Assembly (NCBI RefSeq): GCF_003265705.1
Contig: NW_020312859.1
Span: 2,180,174 to 2,244,173 of the forward strand
Reading direction: 5' to 3'
Source of the DNA: Callorhinus ursinus
Taxonomy: Eukaryota > Chordata > Mammalia > Carnivora > Otariidae
Length of the DNA: 64,000 nt
Under the pieces are notes generated by a model. The model made no database searches and was not told the origin of the DNA. It was given only the letters and a program-made list of their open reading frames with translations. Positions 44,137-55,750 of the stretch are shown one piece after another; position 1 is the first letter of the stretch; each line of letters opens with the position of its first letter. A program made the position numbers and the translations under genes.

Positions 44137-44545
44137 TATCTTTGATTCTACGCTTTGGCTTGAGTCATCCCATCACCATGGAATGCCTGCTATGAACCTG
44201 ATTTCTGGTTCAGGTAAAACCAATAGATCAACAAGTCTTTTTGGAAAGGTTACCCGTCTTCCAGGGTTAATGAGCATCCTATGGAAAGAGAAAAAATGTA
44301 GTACCAGGATAGGTAGTTCTGGGCCCAGCTGTGCCCTTGACTCCTAGTGTGAGCTTTGATGTCTTGGCTAGACTTCAGTTTTCCCATCTGCAGGGTGAGG
44401 GTGCTTATCCGGATTATGTCAAAGGGGACTTCTAACGCCACATGCCATGGAAGGTTGTGGCTCAGGGCATCTGTGACAAGCTAAGAAGCACGTGGTGTCT
44501 GTGCATGCTGAACTCCTCCAGGCAGACACACATCGCTGGCTAGAA
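44137..44545 (+). repeat. Direct segmental duplicate, copy B
   Basis: Partner of 40744-41170: CGCTTTGGCTTGAG, CATCCTATGGAAAGAG, CCTTGACTCCTAG, GGTTGTGGCTCAGGGCATCTG, GGCAGACACACATCGCTGGC. It also has an MIR-like CAGTTTTCCCATCTGCAGGG core. Confidence 0.6.
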
Positions 44546-44599
44546 CAGAGTCTTCTCCTCTGAGGAGCTTTCTGGACAAGGAGAGCCTAGGAAGTGGCC

Positions 44600-45180
44600 A
44601 AAGGGTGAGCAAAAATTACCAGGGACCCTGGCTACTCAATCCCCAAAGCTCACACAGAGCCTGCACATATGATATCAGGATTTGATCTCAGCCCAAACCT
44701 CCTCAGCTGCGGAATGCTGTGTCTCGGGGAGAAGCATGGTAGCCATTGAGCTGCTCCCAATTAACCACATGCCTTCTGACTGTGCTGCCCATCTTGGGCA
44801 TGTCCGCCAGCCTCTTTGGGTAATTTCACTAATATCACACAGCCTCCCACATCATGCTCGCTCCCTCTCCTCACCACTACATGCAGAGTTGAAAGTGTCT
44901 TTATGGGGCAGTAGGTGGTTTGGAGAATGCCCGCCAAGAGGCCTCAGAGGCCCTACTGCTCCAATTCCCTTCTTTTTACATTTGGTTAAACTGCAGGTCG
45001 GAAGCTGGGGCCAGACACGGAACAGAGGGGAGGGTGCTCACAGTGGGAACGGGGGTGGTTTAGACAATGTTCATTTCTTGACAGCTGAGCATACAAACAC
45101 CATTCCTATAATTAGGGAGTCTCCTGTCGGCCTAGTGTTGGCCGTGGGAGGCGGAGCCCGGGTCCCCCATAGATGATGGG
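44600..45180. other. No gene seen
   Basis: Frames on the plus strand (44682-45176) lack a leader, domain or splice support. Confidence 0.35.
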
Positions 45181-45184
45181 AAGT

Positions 45185-45465
45185 CCAGCCGCCCGCTCTC
45201 TCTGCCTGCTCGGCGGCCACCACGCGTGCACCGGTACTGGCTCAAACGACGCATGCACGGACTGTCGTGGCTGCGAGGGCGAGCGGTAGAAAGCGGACAC
45301 AGAGATTAGTAAGAAGAGGGAATTTATTCCGGCAGCCAAGGGCTGCAGCATCTCACCGCCAGGGAGGGAGGGAAGGAGATGGCTGAGGCTTTGGCAGTGT
45401 GGGCGGACAAGAGGTGACATCAGCTTGCCTGGAGGCAGCAGGGCTGTGCTTTATTGTGATTCGGC
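45185..45465 (-). mobile_element. ERV1-like LTR 3' part, antisense
   Basis: On the minus strand GGAATAAATTCCCTCTTCTTAC, then CTCTGTGTCCGCTTTCTACCG, has the polyadenylation/U5 layout of an ERV1 LTR. GC-rich and CpG-containing; no retroviral genes next to it. Confidence 0.5.
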
Positions 45466-45549
45466 AGTAAAAGACCTTGGGTGTTTTAAAAAAGTAAAAG
45501 ACAACTGTTGGATCACAGATCTGTACTTCTGAAACAAATAATGCAACAT

Positions 45550-45850
45550 ATGTTAAGAAAAAAGAAAAAGAAGAAGATAGCAGGAGGGGAAGAATGAAGG
45601 GGAGTAAGTCGGAGGGGGAGACGAACCATGAGAGACGATGGACTCTGAAAAACAAACTGAGGGTTCTAGAGGGGAGGGGGGGGGGGGGGTTGGCTTGGCC
45701 AGGGGTATGGAAGAGAGCACGCACTGCGTGGAGCACTGGGTGTTATGCACAAACAATGAATCATGGAACACTACATCAAAAACTAATGATGTAATGTATG
45801 GTGATTAACATAACAATAAAAAATTAAAAAATAAAAACAAAAAAAATAAA
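45550..45850 (+). mobile_element. Carnivore L1 3' end
   Basis: GAAAAACAAACTGAGGGTTC, GGGGAGGGGGGGGGGGGG, GCACGCACTGCGTGGAGC and CAATGAATCATGGAACACTAC, ending in AATAAAAAATTAAAAAATAAA. Confidence 0.88.
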
Positions 45851-45859
45851 AGACAGGTG

Positions 45860-48150
45860 TTATTGAGGAATTCGTGTCTGCACAAAAACACTAGGCTGCA
45901 GACTAGGGAGGACCAAGCATCATGTAGCGTGGAAAAGTTGAGAATGTAAACTGGAATAAGAAGAGGGGCAGAAAAGTGATCCGGGTTTATTAAAAGTGAA
46001 ATAAATCACTGCTGATGGAGAAACTGGTAACAGAGCTGTCTGCTGTGGAGCTCAGTATGAGAAGGCACTTTCCCAGGACATTCCCAGGGGGACTAGGGAG
46101 TGTGGTCTCCGTTGCAGAGGCTGTAACATCTATCCCAGTGGAGTTTCATGGGGAATTTGGAACCTTATGGAAATCCACAGAGGAGAGGCTACTTAATGCT
46201 TGTTGACTGCCCACTATGTGGAATTCTCTTCTCATAGGTTTAGCACCTTCCTTTTTAAGTCCGATGAGAGACAGAGAGGGCCTCTCACCATAGAAACTGA
46301 ACAACCAGGCTCACTTTCATTCACCCCTGACACTTAGGGCTGCTCAGCAAATCCGATATACCTCCTGGCACTTTCGATCTCCCCGAGTGACTCCGAGCAG
46401 CAAGGATGCAAGGGTATTCTTTCCCAGGGCCACACGGTAGCCTTGTCCACAGCAGCACCCAAGTCAGGGCCATTGGTGGCCGTGGCGAGTGTGCAGCAGT
46501 CCATTGCCCACATCACACAGTTGTGGGGCTGTGCTTCTGGCTGTGGTCACGCCGCCTGGAGGCTCTCTTTCTTACAATACCCCCTGAGCTTGAATTTTCA
46601 TCATCCCCAGAGCCACATTTTGCAGATTGGGTTCTTAGGGGAGCAGGAGCTGAGACAGAGTGAGGGGCGCAAGTTCCGTTGCAAAGGGCCACCGGTGAAA
46701 GTACTGGAGAGAAGCAGGACCGGGCACGGACAGGGAGCCATCACTACGCAGACCTGACGGCATCTCTGCCAGCCTAACCGGGAGCTCTGGAGCAAGCATT
46801 TTCCATTAGAGGAGTCCTCCCTCCGGCAGAAAGCACCGCAGCCTTAGCCTGTCCCTGGCTGGGGGTCCCCAGCTCAAGCACCGTGGTAGTGCCTGAGAAG
46901 CCCTCAGGGGCTCGTGCTCCCTGCAGTCGATGGCCAGGGGCTCCTTTTTAAAGGGGGTCTGAGCTGCACCTGTCCCAGTCAGACCCCAGTGCCGCCCTTG
47001 TGCTGCAGGATGTGCGTCTCTGCAGGCATTGGAGGTACAGCTCCTCCGGGGGGGTGCTCTTCCTGCTGGAGACCACAGAAGATGGGGGTAAGTGGGGCAA
47101 ACTTCGGCACCAGCCCCTGCAGCTGTCCCTCCTCCTCCTCACCCTGCTGGTCACTCCATTCCATAGCCTCCTTGTCCTCGGCTGCCATCAGGGCTACGCT
47201 CTGTGGCTTACCTGGTGGTGAGACCCAGACCCTCCTTCTGAGGGGTCACCACACCCTGCTCGGGCCGGGGCAACTGCACCTGTCCATTCACGGCCGCACG
47301 GGGAAGATGCCGAGAAACTCTGTGCCTTTCCTCCGGGCATCTTCCCTGCTGTCCCCTGGCTCTGCCGGGCCTGTCCTCGCTCAGATCCCGTCTAAGTTTA
47401 GGAAAAATCTTCTCGGATTGGTTTTGCAGATCGGGTCCTTAAGAGCCTGCCCTGGAATTCTCCTGATGTTTGTCCCCAGCCCGGCTCTGTAAAGCTGAAA
47501 TATCATTTCCCACCAGCCTTGAAAACAACAGCCCTGCGGTTCATCAGTGCATCAGGGAAGATAGTCGCTGGTCCCCTCTGTCCTCCCACTAACAACAACC
47601 ATGCACACCACACCCAACAGCGTCCTGCCTCCCTCCCTCCGCCTCCTCACCCTCAGGACAGCAGCCTGAAGGGGTGAGGAGAGAAGCTGGTCTGAGTGGC
47701 CTCAGGATGATTGTCTCTCCCAGTACTTGTTTCCACCATGGTGCTTCATTTTATTTATTTCTGCTTCCTTTCTTTTTATCTAGGTTAAGAAGGTAGAGGT
47801 TTGCGTATTCGGTAAATATTTTTTTTTAAAATAAGATTTTGATTTATTAATTACAGCTACTGTTTTCCCATCCTCAACCTCATAAATTTATTATTTTACC
47901 TTTACTATTATTACTTTTTTAGATGTCCCTTGGTTTACTCTATCCTTTTTTTTTTCCTGGCTTTTTTGATGTAAATTTTGATGTACTTATTTTTATTATT
48001 TTGTTTTCACTGACGTAAGTACTTCAGGATACTCTCCTCTGATCTTCTGTATCCTTGTTTTTTGTTGTTCACGTGAACCATCTTACAATGATAGTGTGTT
48101 AAATTCTATCGTTGGTGAGCTGCAATCTATGTCTCCTTGCATATCCTGAA
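45860..48150. other. No gene confirmed
   Basis: GC-richer part 46.3-47.6 kb has several overlapping frames (for example 46914-47492 plus), none with a leader plus WAP exon. 47.7-48.15 kb is T-rich low complexity. No supported gene. Confidence 0.4.
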
Positions 48151-48470
48151 GTTACTTTTTTTTTTTAATTGAAGTGAACTAATATGATACTAGTTTCAGG
48201 TGCACAACATAGTGAATGGACAACTCTGTGCATTATGCAGTGCTCACCATGATAAGCATAGTCACCACCTGTCATACAATGTTACTAAAATGTTATTGAC
48301 GATATTCCCTATGCTATCCTTTTCATCTCCGAGACTTATTTATTTCATAACTGGAAGTTTGCACTTCTTAATCTCCTTCCTCTGTTTTGCCCATCCTCCA
48401 CTCCCCTCCCCTCTGGCAACACCAGTTTGTTCTCTGTATTTATGAGTCTGTTTCCATTTTTTGTTTGTTT
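48150..48470 (-). mobile_element. Old L1 3' UTR, antisense
   Basis: TTTTAATTGAAGTGAACTAATATG...GTTTCAGGTGCACAACATAG is the reversed 3' UTR of an old L1. Confidence 0.65.
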
Positions 48471-48739
48471 GTCTGTTTGTTTTGCTGTAGTTACTTCTTT
48501 GTGAAGGAGAATGTTATATGTGTTATGTGGTGCTTACAACGGACATCTTTACGGTGAATTGTGGTTAATAACATTAAATGTGTCCTTCTGACAACTTGAG
48601 CAACAAAATAAAATGCAACCCAAAGTATAAAATGTCTGTAAGTCCACACTGATATAGTTAAATGAAAAAACAAGGAGGACAGACAAATCTCCCATACGGA
48701 TTAATTCCAAATAATTGAGCTTCCTCCCCCTCAAGGAGT

Positions 48740-49050
48740 ATCTTTGTTAAAAATTTATTTATTTTTATTTAAATTCAATTAACATATAATGTATTCTTGG
48801 TTTCAGAGGAAGAGGTCAGTGATTCACCAGTCTTATATAATACCCCCGTGCTCATTACATCACACGCCCTCCTTAATGTCCATCACCCAGTTACCCCATC
48901 CCTCCACCCCCCTCCCCTCCAGCAACCCTCAGTTTGTTTCCTATGATTAAGAGTCTCTTATGGTTTGTCTCCCTCTTTGATTTTGTCTCGTTTTATTTTT
49001 CCCTCCCTTCCCCTATGATCCTCTATTTTGTTTCTTAAATTACTCAGCAT
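48740..49050 (-). mobile_element. Carnivore L1 3' end, antisense
   Basis: TTTTATTTAAATTCAATTAACATATAATG, GATTCACCAGTC and CAACCCTCAGTTTGTTTCC, ending TTTGTTTCTTAAATT. AGGAGTATCTT flanks on both sides (48735 and 49054) suggest a target-site duplication. Confidence 0.82.
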
Positions 49051-49180
49051 CGAGGAGTATCTTAAGTGTGGGATATGCACAGTGACTTTCTCCCTGAGAG
49101 AATAATATGGAAAGAGGGAGGGGGAAAAAAGGAACTTTACAGTGTAGAAGCCTGATGAACCCATCAGCCTAATGATCAGG

Positions 49181-49220
49181 TCAGCATCACCAATGATAAG
49201 TCAGCATCACCAATGATAGT
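49181..49220 (+). repeat. 20-bp tandem duplication
   Basis: TCAGCATCACCAATGATAAG (49181-49200) is followed directly by a second copy differing in the last two bases. Confidence 0.9.
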
Positions 49221-49975
49221 ACATACCCTTGACATGATGTGATGAGAAGGACACTCCCCCTTGGTGGTCTTCCTCCAAAAAACCCATAACCCCAGTCTAA
49301 CCATGAGAAAAAACATCAGACCTACCCAACTGCCTAATCAGTGCCCCTCTAAACTGTCAAGGTCATAAAAACGGGGAAGGTCAGAGAAACTGTCACAGCC
49401 AAGAGGAGCCTAAAGACACCCAACGGCTAAATGTAACATGGTATCCTGGGTGGGATTCCGAAAAATAAAAAAGAACATAAGGCAATATGAATGAAGTTTG
49501 GACTTTAGTTTACACTAATGCATCAATATTGCTTCATTAATCATGACACCCACACCAGGGGAACGTAGGGTGTTTGTTAATACTGGGAGGAATGGTGTGC
49601 TAGTCCACAGAATGCTGTGCGCTACTCAGTCTCCTTTCTGGGATTTTCACACTTAATGGAGCCATCCTCCCTGGGAATGATTTTAGGTCAGTTCTAGGCT
49701 CTCCATTCATCTCCTCTTCTTGACACAGATATTTCTGGACCTCACTTTGCTCTCTGAAAAGGGTAGAGGCAAGAGTTCATAAGATACCTCCTTGAAAATC
49801 AAGAGTCTTTTCAGTAAAGGTAATTTGAAGTTTTTGCTGTTCCCTGACTTGTGACTATATTGATGTCAGAGGGGTTATGGGGTTTTCTTCTTGTTGTTGT
49901 TGAATTCTGTAGTTGTGAAAGAATGTACTTGAAGATTTAAATTGATAAGGACACCGTCTACCCTGGAAGTCTGGC
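49220..49975. other. No gene seen
   Basis: No open frame of note and no recognised repeat. Confidence 0.4.
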
Positions 49976-49979
49976 GAAT

Positions 49980-50540
49980 TTTTTCTCCAGCTTTAGTGAG
50001 ATGTGAGCGTCCACTGACAGATGAATGGATGAAGAAAGTGTGGTGTATTCAACCATATAAAGACAGGAGTTCCTGTATTTTTGACAGCAGAGATGGACCT
50101 TGAGGGCATTAAGCTAAATGAAATCAGCCAGACAGAGAAAGGCAAATACTGTATGATTTCCCTTAGGTGGAATCTAAAAATATCAACTCCTAGAAACACA
50201 GAGTAAAATGGTGGTAGCCGGGGTGGTAACCGGAGGGTGGAGGAAATGGGCTGGTCAAAGGGCACAAACTCTCAGTTACAAGACCAACACATTCTGGGGA
50301 TCTAACGTGGAGCGTGGTGAATAGTCAACAATGTTGTATTGTATCCTTGAAAGTCGCTATCAGAGAAGAGCCTTTATGTTCTCACCATAACAACAGAATG
50401 GTAATTATGTGAGGTGACGGATTTGCTAACTACCCTTATCATGATAAACATTTTGCAATATATATGTGAATCACATGATTACATGTACACCTTAAATTAC
50501 ACCCTATGTCAATTTTATCACAATAAAGCTGGGGAAAAAA
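49980..50540 (+). mobile_element. Old L1 3' end, sense
   Basis: GATGAATGGATGAAGAAAGTG, GGCATTAAGCTAAATGAAATC and an AATAAAGCTGGGGAAAAAAAG tail. Confidence 0.72.
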
Positions 50541-50734
50541 AGTAAATTGAAGAGGTAAATGTTGATATCTTCCCCATGTGGCATTTTCCCATTCAGAAGC
50601 ACAGCATTTATTCAATCTTCGTGAACAGTTGTGTAGGTTTCTTTTTCAAGTTCTGCCTACCTCTTGTTACGTTTATTTAAAGGAATGGTATGATTTTGTT
50701 GATATTCTAAGTGGGATTTTATTCTATTCTATTT

Positions 50735-51055
50735 TATTTTATTTTTTATTTAAATTTTAGTTAGTGAACATACAGTGCAATATTGTTTTCTGGAGTAGAA
50801 TTCAGTGATTCATCACTTACACACAACACCCAGTGCTCATCACAACAAGTACCCTCCTTAATGCCCATCCCCCATCCAGCCCATCCCCCACCCACCGCCC
50901 TCCATCAACCCTCAGTTTGTTCTCTATCGTTAAGAGTCTCTTTACGGTTTGTTTCCCTCTCTCCTTTTCTCCCCCCTTCCCATTATAGTCATCTGTTTTC
51001 TTTCTTAAATTCCACATGTGAGTGAGATCATATGGTATTTGTCTTTCTCTGATTT
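50735..51055 (-). mobile_element. Carnivore L1 3' end, antisense
   Basis: TTATTTAAATTTTAGTTAGTG, GATTCATCACTTACACACAACACCC and GTCTTTCTCTGATTTAT. AAGTGGGATTT on both sides looks like a target-site duplication. Confidence 0.84.
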
Positions 51056-51059
51056 ATAT

Positions 51060-52470
51060 AAGTGGGATTTAAAAATTTTTATTCTGATTATTGTTCGCTT
51101 TAATAAAAATGGGATTTATTATGTACTAACTATGTGACTGTGGATGGTTACTGAACCTCTCACGGCTTCAATCTTTTAACAAAATTAAAGATGTGAGATA
51201 ATACCCATTTGACAAGGTTCTTACGAGAAATAAATAGGACAATACATATAACACAGTTAGTATAGGATCTGGAACAGAGAAGTAGTCAATACATAAACTA
51301 ATCTTACTACCGGTGGTGTATCTTGTACTTGTCAGGCCAGAATTTTGGGCATGGCTCTTGCCTACTTTCCAGGATGTCCTGCTATCACGGGTCCACTGCA
51401 GTGCAGCCGGTCCCCTGGAGAATGAGAGGCAGCCCTGGCTTGCATGCCTCTCAAAGGGGCAAAGGACACAGTGCTCCCTGTTCTCTCACCCCGAGGCTCT
51501 GCCCCCCACTTCCGCTCACAGCGGGAACCCAACACAAAAAGGAGAGTTGTCTCAGGGCCAGAATGTCAGGGCTAGACCATACTTGCCGAATAATTACATC
51601 CAACCCCCTCAAATTGAGCAGACAACTGAGGCTCAGGGAGGGAAAGACGCTTGTCTGAGGTCATCCAGCAAGTGGGGAGGCTCGGCCCTAGAACACAGGT
51701 TCCCTGACTCCTAAGCCTGTGCAATTTCAACTCCATCCCAAATTCTTTTTCTGGGAGAGCTTCCTTGTTCAAGGGCAGTGAAGCCGGTGGGGCAAAAGCA
51801 GGGCCCTGAGGTCGTTCGCGTTTGCCTAGCACACACCCTCCACGGTCTGCACCATTCGAATCTGCCTGCCCCCACCCTGTGCGTCTCCGGAGAACACGAT
51901 TCACCACCCACGCTAAAGGATCAAGGGCTTGGTGTGTCCTGGCTCCTCATTCACATCTTAAAAATAGAAAGCTGGGGGACGGTATGGCTTAAGCCAAAGG
52001 AATTAATTGTTAATGGAGGCATCTCAGGCAGGAACAGGTGAAATGCTTCAGGAGCGGGGATTTCCCTGCTTCTTTCTGTGGCCTCTTGGGAGGATGTGGA
52101 GCCCTGGGGAACATGAAAAGGAAAGGCGGGAGGGAGCTACAGGGTTAGCCACTAGGGTAGGTCGGTCCCGCTGGCAGGGCTGTCAATAGCTAGGTCAGGT
52201 CACGGGGTCAATGGGAGAGGAAAGAAACAGCCTGCAGTTTGTGTCCTGCTTAGTTTCTTATTTCCCTGGGCTTAGGGCAAAGGCAGCATTCCCTAGTGAA
52301 ATGCAGACTCTGGGTCTGGGGTCGATTAGTGGATTTCTAGTATTAAGCCCCAGGAATGGGCCCCTTGTTTCGGCCCCCGCTCTCCTTCACACCCACCGGG
52401 GAGAGGGAGTCCCAGCCCCCCACCCATCTCCCTGGGGTGCCCGGAAGCACAGGAGTTGGCAGAGCCAGAA
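51060..52470. other. No gene seen; 3' flank of PI3
   Basis: An MIR-like element (CAACTGAGGCTCAGGGAGGG) lies at about 51620-51700. Other frames unsupported. Confidence 0.4.
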
Positions 52471-52474
52471 GCAA

Positions 52475-52648
52475 ACAGAGCACAAAGTCATCATTTATTA
52501 CGAAGTCACGAAGAGAGGCAGCCAAGCCCAGACTTGGGCATCCTAAGCAGGAGGCGGAATGCCCAGGGAGGGAGAGGGCCGTGCGACAGGGGCCGGGACC
52601 AGCAGCCCTGGGGACTTCCCAGGTGCAGCAAGGACAGGCTCCACCTGG
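52475..52648 (-). other. PI3: PI3 3' UTR exon
   Basis: Acceptor GTTCTCTTCTCTCCCAG|CCAGG opens the exon at 52648, and AATAAA lies at 52494-52499 on the minus strand. It is needed because the coding exon ends TGAG|GTGAGA. The layout matches the three-exon PI3 gene. Confidence 0.7.
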
Positions 52649-52881
52649 CTGGGAGAGAAGAGAACCGGAGAGGTGACTCCCCCGCTCGAAGCACTCAGGG
52701 GCAGTGGGGGGCAGGGTCGCGTCCAGGTGGCAGCCCTTTCAGGGCTCGGTCACAGGCTCTGAGACCCTCAGTCTCTCAGCCACCTCCCCGCAGCCTCTCT
52801 CTCACCCAACCGGGGTCACTCCCCATTGCTCAGCCTTCTCTGCGCCCTCAGGGTCCTCTCTTCCTCCACCTGGTTCTCACC

Positions 52882-54175
52882 TCACTGGGGATCCAAGCAG
52901 GCCAGCCCACAAGGGCCCTTACAGCACTTCTTGGCCCCCGGGCACTCGGTGTCGCTCAGACAGCGGTTCGGGGGGTTTAGCATGGCGCACTGGATCAGAA
53001 TGTGGGGGCAGAAGCCAGGCTTAGTGGACGCGGGAACTTTGGCTTTGACTGGATCTTGACCTTTCACCGGAACACGACCTTTGTCAGTGCCTTGCCCTTT
53101 AGGAGGAACTGTTGAAAGAACAAATGTCGCCACATGTAGTCCCCGTGTGCCAGCTTCACTCTCTGGTCTTTCCTCCACGTCCAGCCCCTGCTCACTGCTG
53201 TGTTGTCCAAACTGCGGCCTGGGGTGGGGCAGGGTTTTCTGGGCTCGCTGAGGTCTGTGCCCCGGGAAGGCTGTGCCCCAGGCTTTGGGGAGAGGATCTA
53301 CAGAACCACGGTTCCCTTGGGTGTCCATTTATCCCCCCACCCTCCATGACAAGTCCTTTCAGAAGGAGAGGCCAGACTGGAGTGACTCGCAGAGGTGAGA
53401 AGGACACATGGTGCTCCTGGGGGAGAGGGGAGAGCCTGAGACACACACCAGGAGGCCCAAGCTTCTTCCCGGCTCTGAAGATTGTCTGGACAGTGTCCTC
53501 CCTCATAAAATGGGGGGGTCTTCAAACTACATGGCTTCTGAGGTCTCCTTGGTGTGTAACCTCCTTTTAGAGGCTGATTTCCCAGATACCTTCAGGGGGC
53601 AGACAGGCAGGGGCCAGACCCCACACCCAGGCCCAGATTCCTGGGGCTCCTCACTTCACTGCACATTCTGCCCAGGTATCCACACCTGAGGCCATGACCA
53701 TGTAGCAACACTCCTTCCAGCAATAGTCCTGGTATCTCGGTCCTGATGTGGAAAGCATGTCGATTCTACTGGACAACTTCCTGCTCTCTCTGGACGCAGT
53801 GGAAGCAGCCACAGACCACCCATGGGCGCCTGGGTGGCTCAGTTGGTTAAGCGTCTGCCTTCGGCTCAGGTCATGACCTCAGAGTCCCGGGATGGAGTCC
53901 TGCATCAGGCTCCCCACTCAGCAGGGAGTCTGCGTCTCCCTCTGCCCCTCCTCCATCATGTGCTCACTCGCTCTCTCACCCTCTCAAATAAATAAAAATT
54001 TTTAAAAGAAAGTGTGAGATCCAGCCCTGCCCACTGCCCCAGAGTGCTCCTTGGCAGGGCCCAACCCAGCCTCACCCAGGCCACTTGTCTACTCACCTCT
54101 GGTGACACTGGCCTGTGCCACCAGAATCCCCAGGCTAAGGAACACCACCAGGACGAAGAAGCTGCTGGGCCTCAT
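52882..54175 (-). CDS. PI3: PI3 (elafin / trappin-2), elastase inhibitor
   Basis: Exon 1 (54097-54175) encodes the leader MRPSSFFVLVVFLSLG followed by ILVAQASVTR. Exon 2 (coding 52882-53108) encodes a short repeat domain and one WAP domain, ending LACLDPQ and TGA. Total 101 aa, against 117 in human. The reactive loop CAMLNPPNRC has the same residues as human elafin, so inhibition of neutrophil elastase and proteinase 3 is expected. All eight WAP cysteines are present. The repeat region has about three or four hexamer-like units (GQGTDK, GRVPVK, GQDPVK); human elafin has more. Their Gln and Lys are transglutaminase sites that anchor the protein to tissue. A CAN-SINE sits in intron 1 (53823-54008). 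The strand matches SEMG and opposes WFDC5, as in human. Confidence 0.94.
53823..54008 (+). mobile_element. CAN-SINE in PI3 intron 1
   Basis: GGGCGCCTGGGTGGCTCAGTT head and AAATAAATAAAAATTTTTAAAAG tail. Antisense to PI3. Confidence 0.93.
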
Positions 54176-54211
54176 GTTGTCTCAAGTGTGTGGCTACAAG
54201 CTGAAGTTGAC

Positions 54212-54222
54212 CCATTTTATGC
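54212..54222 (-). promoter_or_regulatory. TATA-like box of PI3
   Basis: GCATAAAATGG on the minus strand, about 40 bases above the PI3 ATG at 54175. Predicts a short 5' UTR. Confidence 0.65.
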
Positions 54223-54239
54223 AGCCCAGCGTGGCCTGG

Positions 54240-54965
54240 AGCCAGGAGGGTGGGTCTGTGGTTTTCTCTGAGACAACACCTACATTTCCTAATTCTACTA
54301 GGAAGGATCCACCCCTATTCTGGAAGGGACCTTGGGGCTTTCCCCGGGGATTTTTCGCAAAGATAAATGGCAGACACTGTGTTGCATCACCTCTGATAGC
54401 GCCGAGAGCTGTCCCACTTTCTCACAGAGAAGCAGGGCTGGCTGTGGGCCCGGTGTTCTGATTTCAAAGCCGAAGATTTCCCCCATCGCTCCCTGTTCCT
54501 GCAGGCCCACCCAGACCTACCCTAACTGTTCACCCTTTCCAGCATCAAGCTGGCCTTTGCTTTCATGCCCTCTTGGCCCTGAGGAAAACTCTCGAAGGCA
54601 AATTTGCCTTGAAAATCTAATGACACATCACTACACGGGTCATCTCTGAGATGCAGCACATAAGTAATCAGGAAGGTGGGATTCTAGATCTCACATAACA
54701 ATGCTAATTAAAATAATGCTGGGTGAAAAATTCAAGTCTCAAGAGAAAATATTTTGAATTATAGGCTTGCGTATAAGGTTCAAAACTAAGAAACACAATA
54801 GATTGTCTAGACGTACTTATATATGTGGTACAACTCATTTACGCGGGGGTGGATGAAAATGAGGAAGCTATTCGCACAAAATCTAGGATAGTGATTACTC
54901 TGGAAAGGAGGCAAGAAACATTCTGGATTGGTGAGAAGGACTCAGGTTGGTTTAAGTTTTTGGTT
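54240..54965. other. PI3 5' flank; no further gene seen
   Basis: No WFDC12-like exon is recognised here on the plus strand, where synteny with human would place it between PI3 and WFDC5. Confidence 0.35.
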
Positions 54966-54968
54966 CTT

Positions 54969-54979
54969 GGTAACACACA

Positions 54980-55018
<39 letters not shown>
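54969..55018 (+). repeat. (CA)n/(GT)n microsatellite
   Basis: ACACACACACGTGTGTG switching to about 18 GT units; a likely polymorphic marker. Confidence 0.95.
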
Positions 55019-55199
55019 TTCCAAGGCTGTGGGGTAAATAATTTATGGATTATGGATTACCTTTGCTTTCCATAAACCCACAGTGTTGCTCTCTTGGGTG
55101 GTTTTCAGTCTTTCACTATAACAAACTATACCCCAAATGCAATGGCTTTTTGCATTAACTTGTAAGCTAGAGTCCCAGAAGTAGGTTTGCTGGTACGAA

Positions 55200-55750
55200 G
55201 ATTCAATGCATTTGAAATTTTTTTCCAGTTTATTACAGTATATTGACAAATGGATTGTATATATATTTAATGTGTACAATGTGACATTTTACTATACATG
55301 CACATTATGAAAAGATGGCCACAATCAAGCTAATGAACATATCCATCAACTCATATAGTTACCATCTTTCAGATGCTTTTGAACTTTTTATACTCTTGTC
55401 TTATGTCCTTTGATCTGGGTTGTACCATTTTGTACCCATACCAGTAGTAGATGAAACCACCTGTGTGCATCCAGGCTTTGGCACAGTGTGTTTCATTTGT
55501 TTTTTGTTTTTTGTTTTTTTTTTTTACCAATCTGATAGGTGAGAAATCATGCCTTGCTGATGTTTTTAGTTAGCATTTCTCTCATTTTCATTTTTGCACA
55601 TTTTAGAAGCCAGTTAATTTCTTTTTCTGAAAGCTTCTTTTCCTTTGCTCACTTTTTAATAGATTCATCAGCCTTTTTTCTTCTTAATTTTTAAGCACTC
55701 TTTATATATTATGGAGCAAGGTCCTTTGTGGTATGGTTTGCAAATAAAAA
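55200..55750 (-). mobile_element. Old L1 3' region, antisense
   Basis: TTTCCAGTTTATTACAGTATATTGAC and later reversed ORF2-like text. Many stops. Confidence 0.55.

Noticed and set aside
46914..47492. 192-residue plus-strand open frame
   Set aside because: GC-rich chance frame: no leader peptide and no WAP or other domain, with an equally open opposite strand.
49181..49220. Direct repeats as a possible CRISPR-like array
   Set aside because: Only two adjacent 20-bp units with no spacers, in mammalian DNA. A simple tandem duplication.
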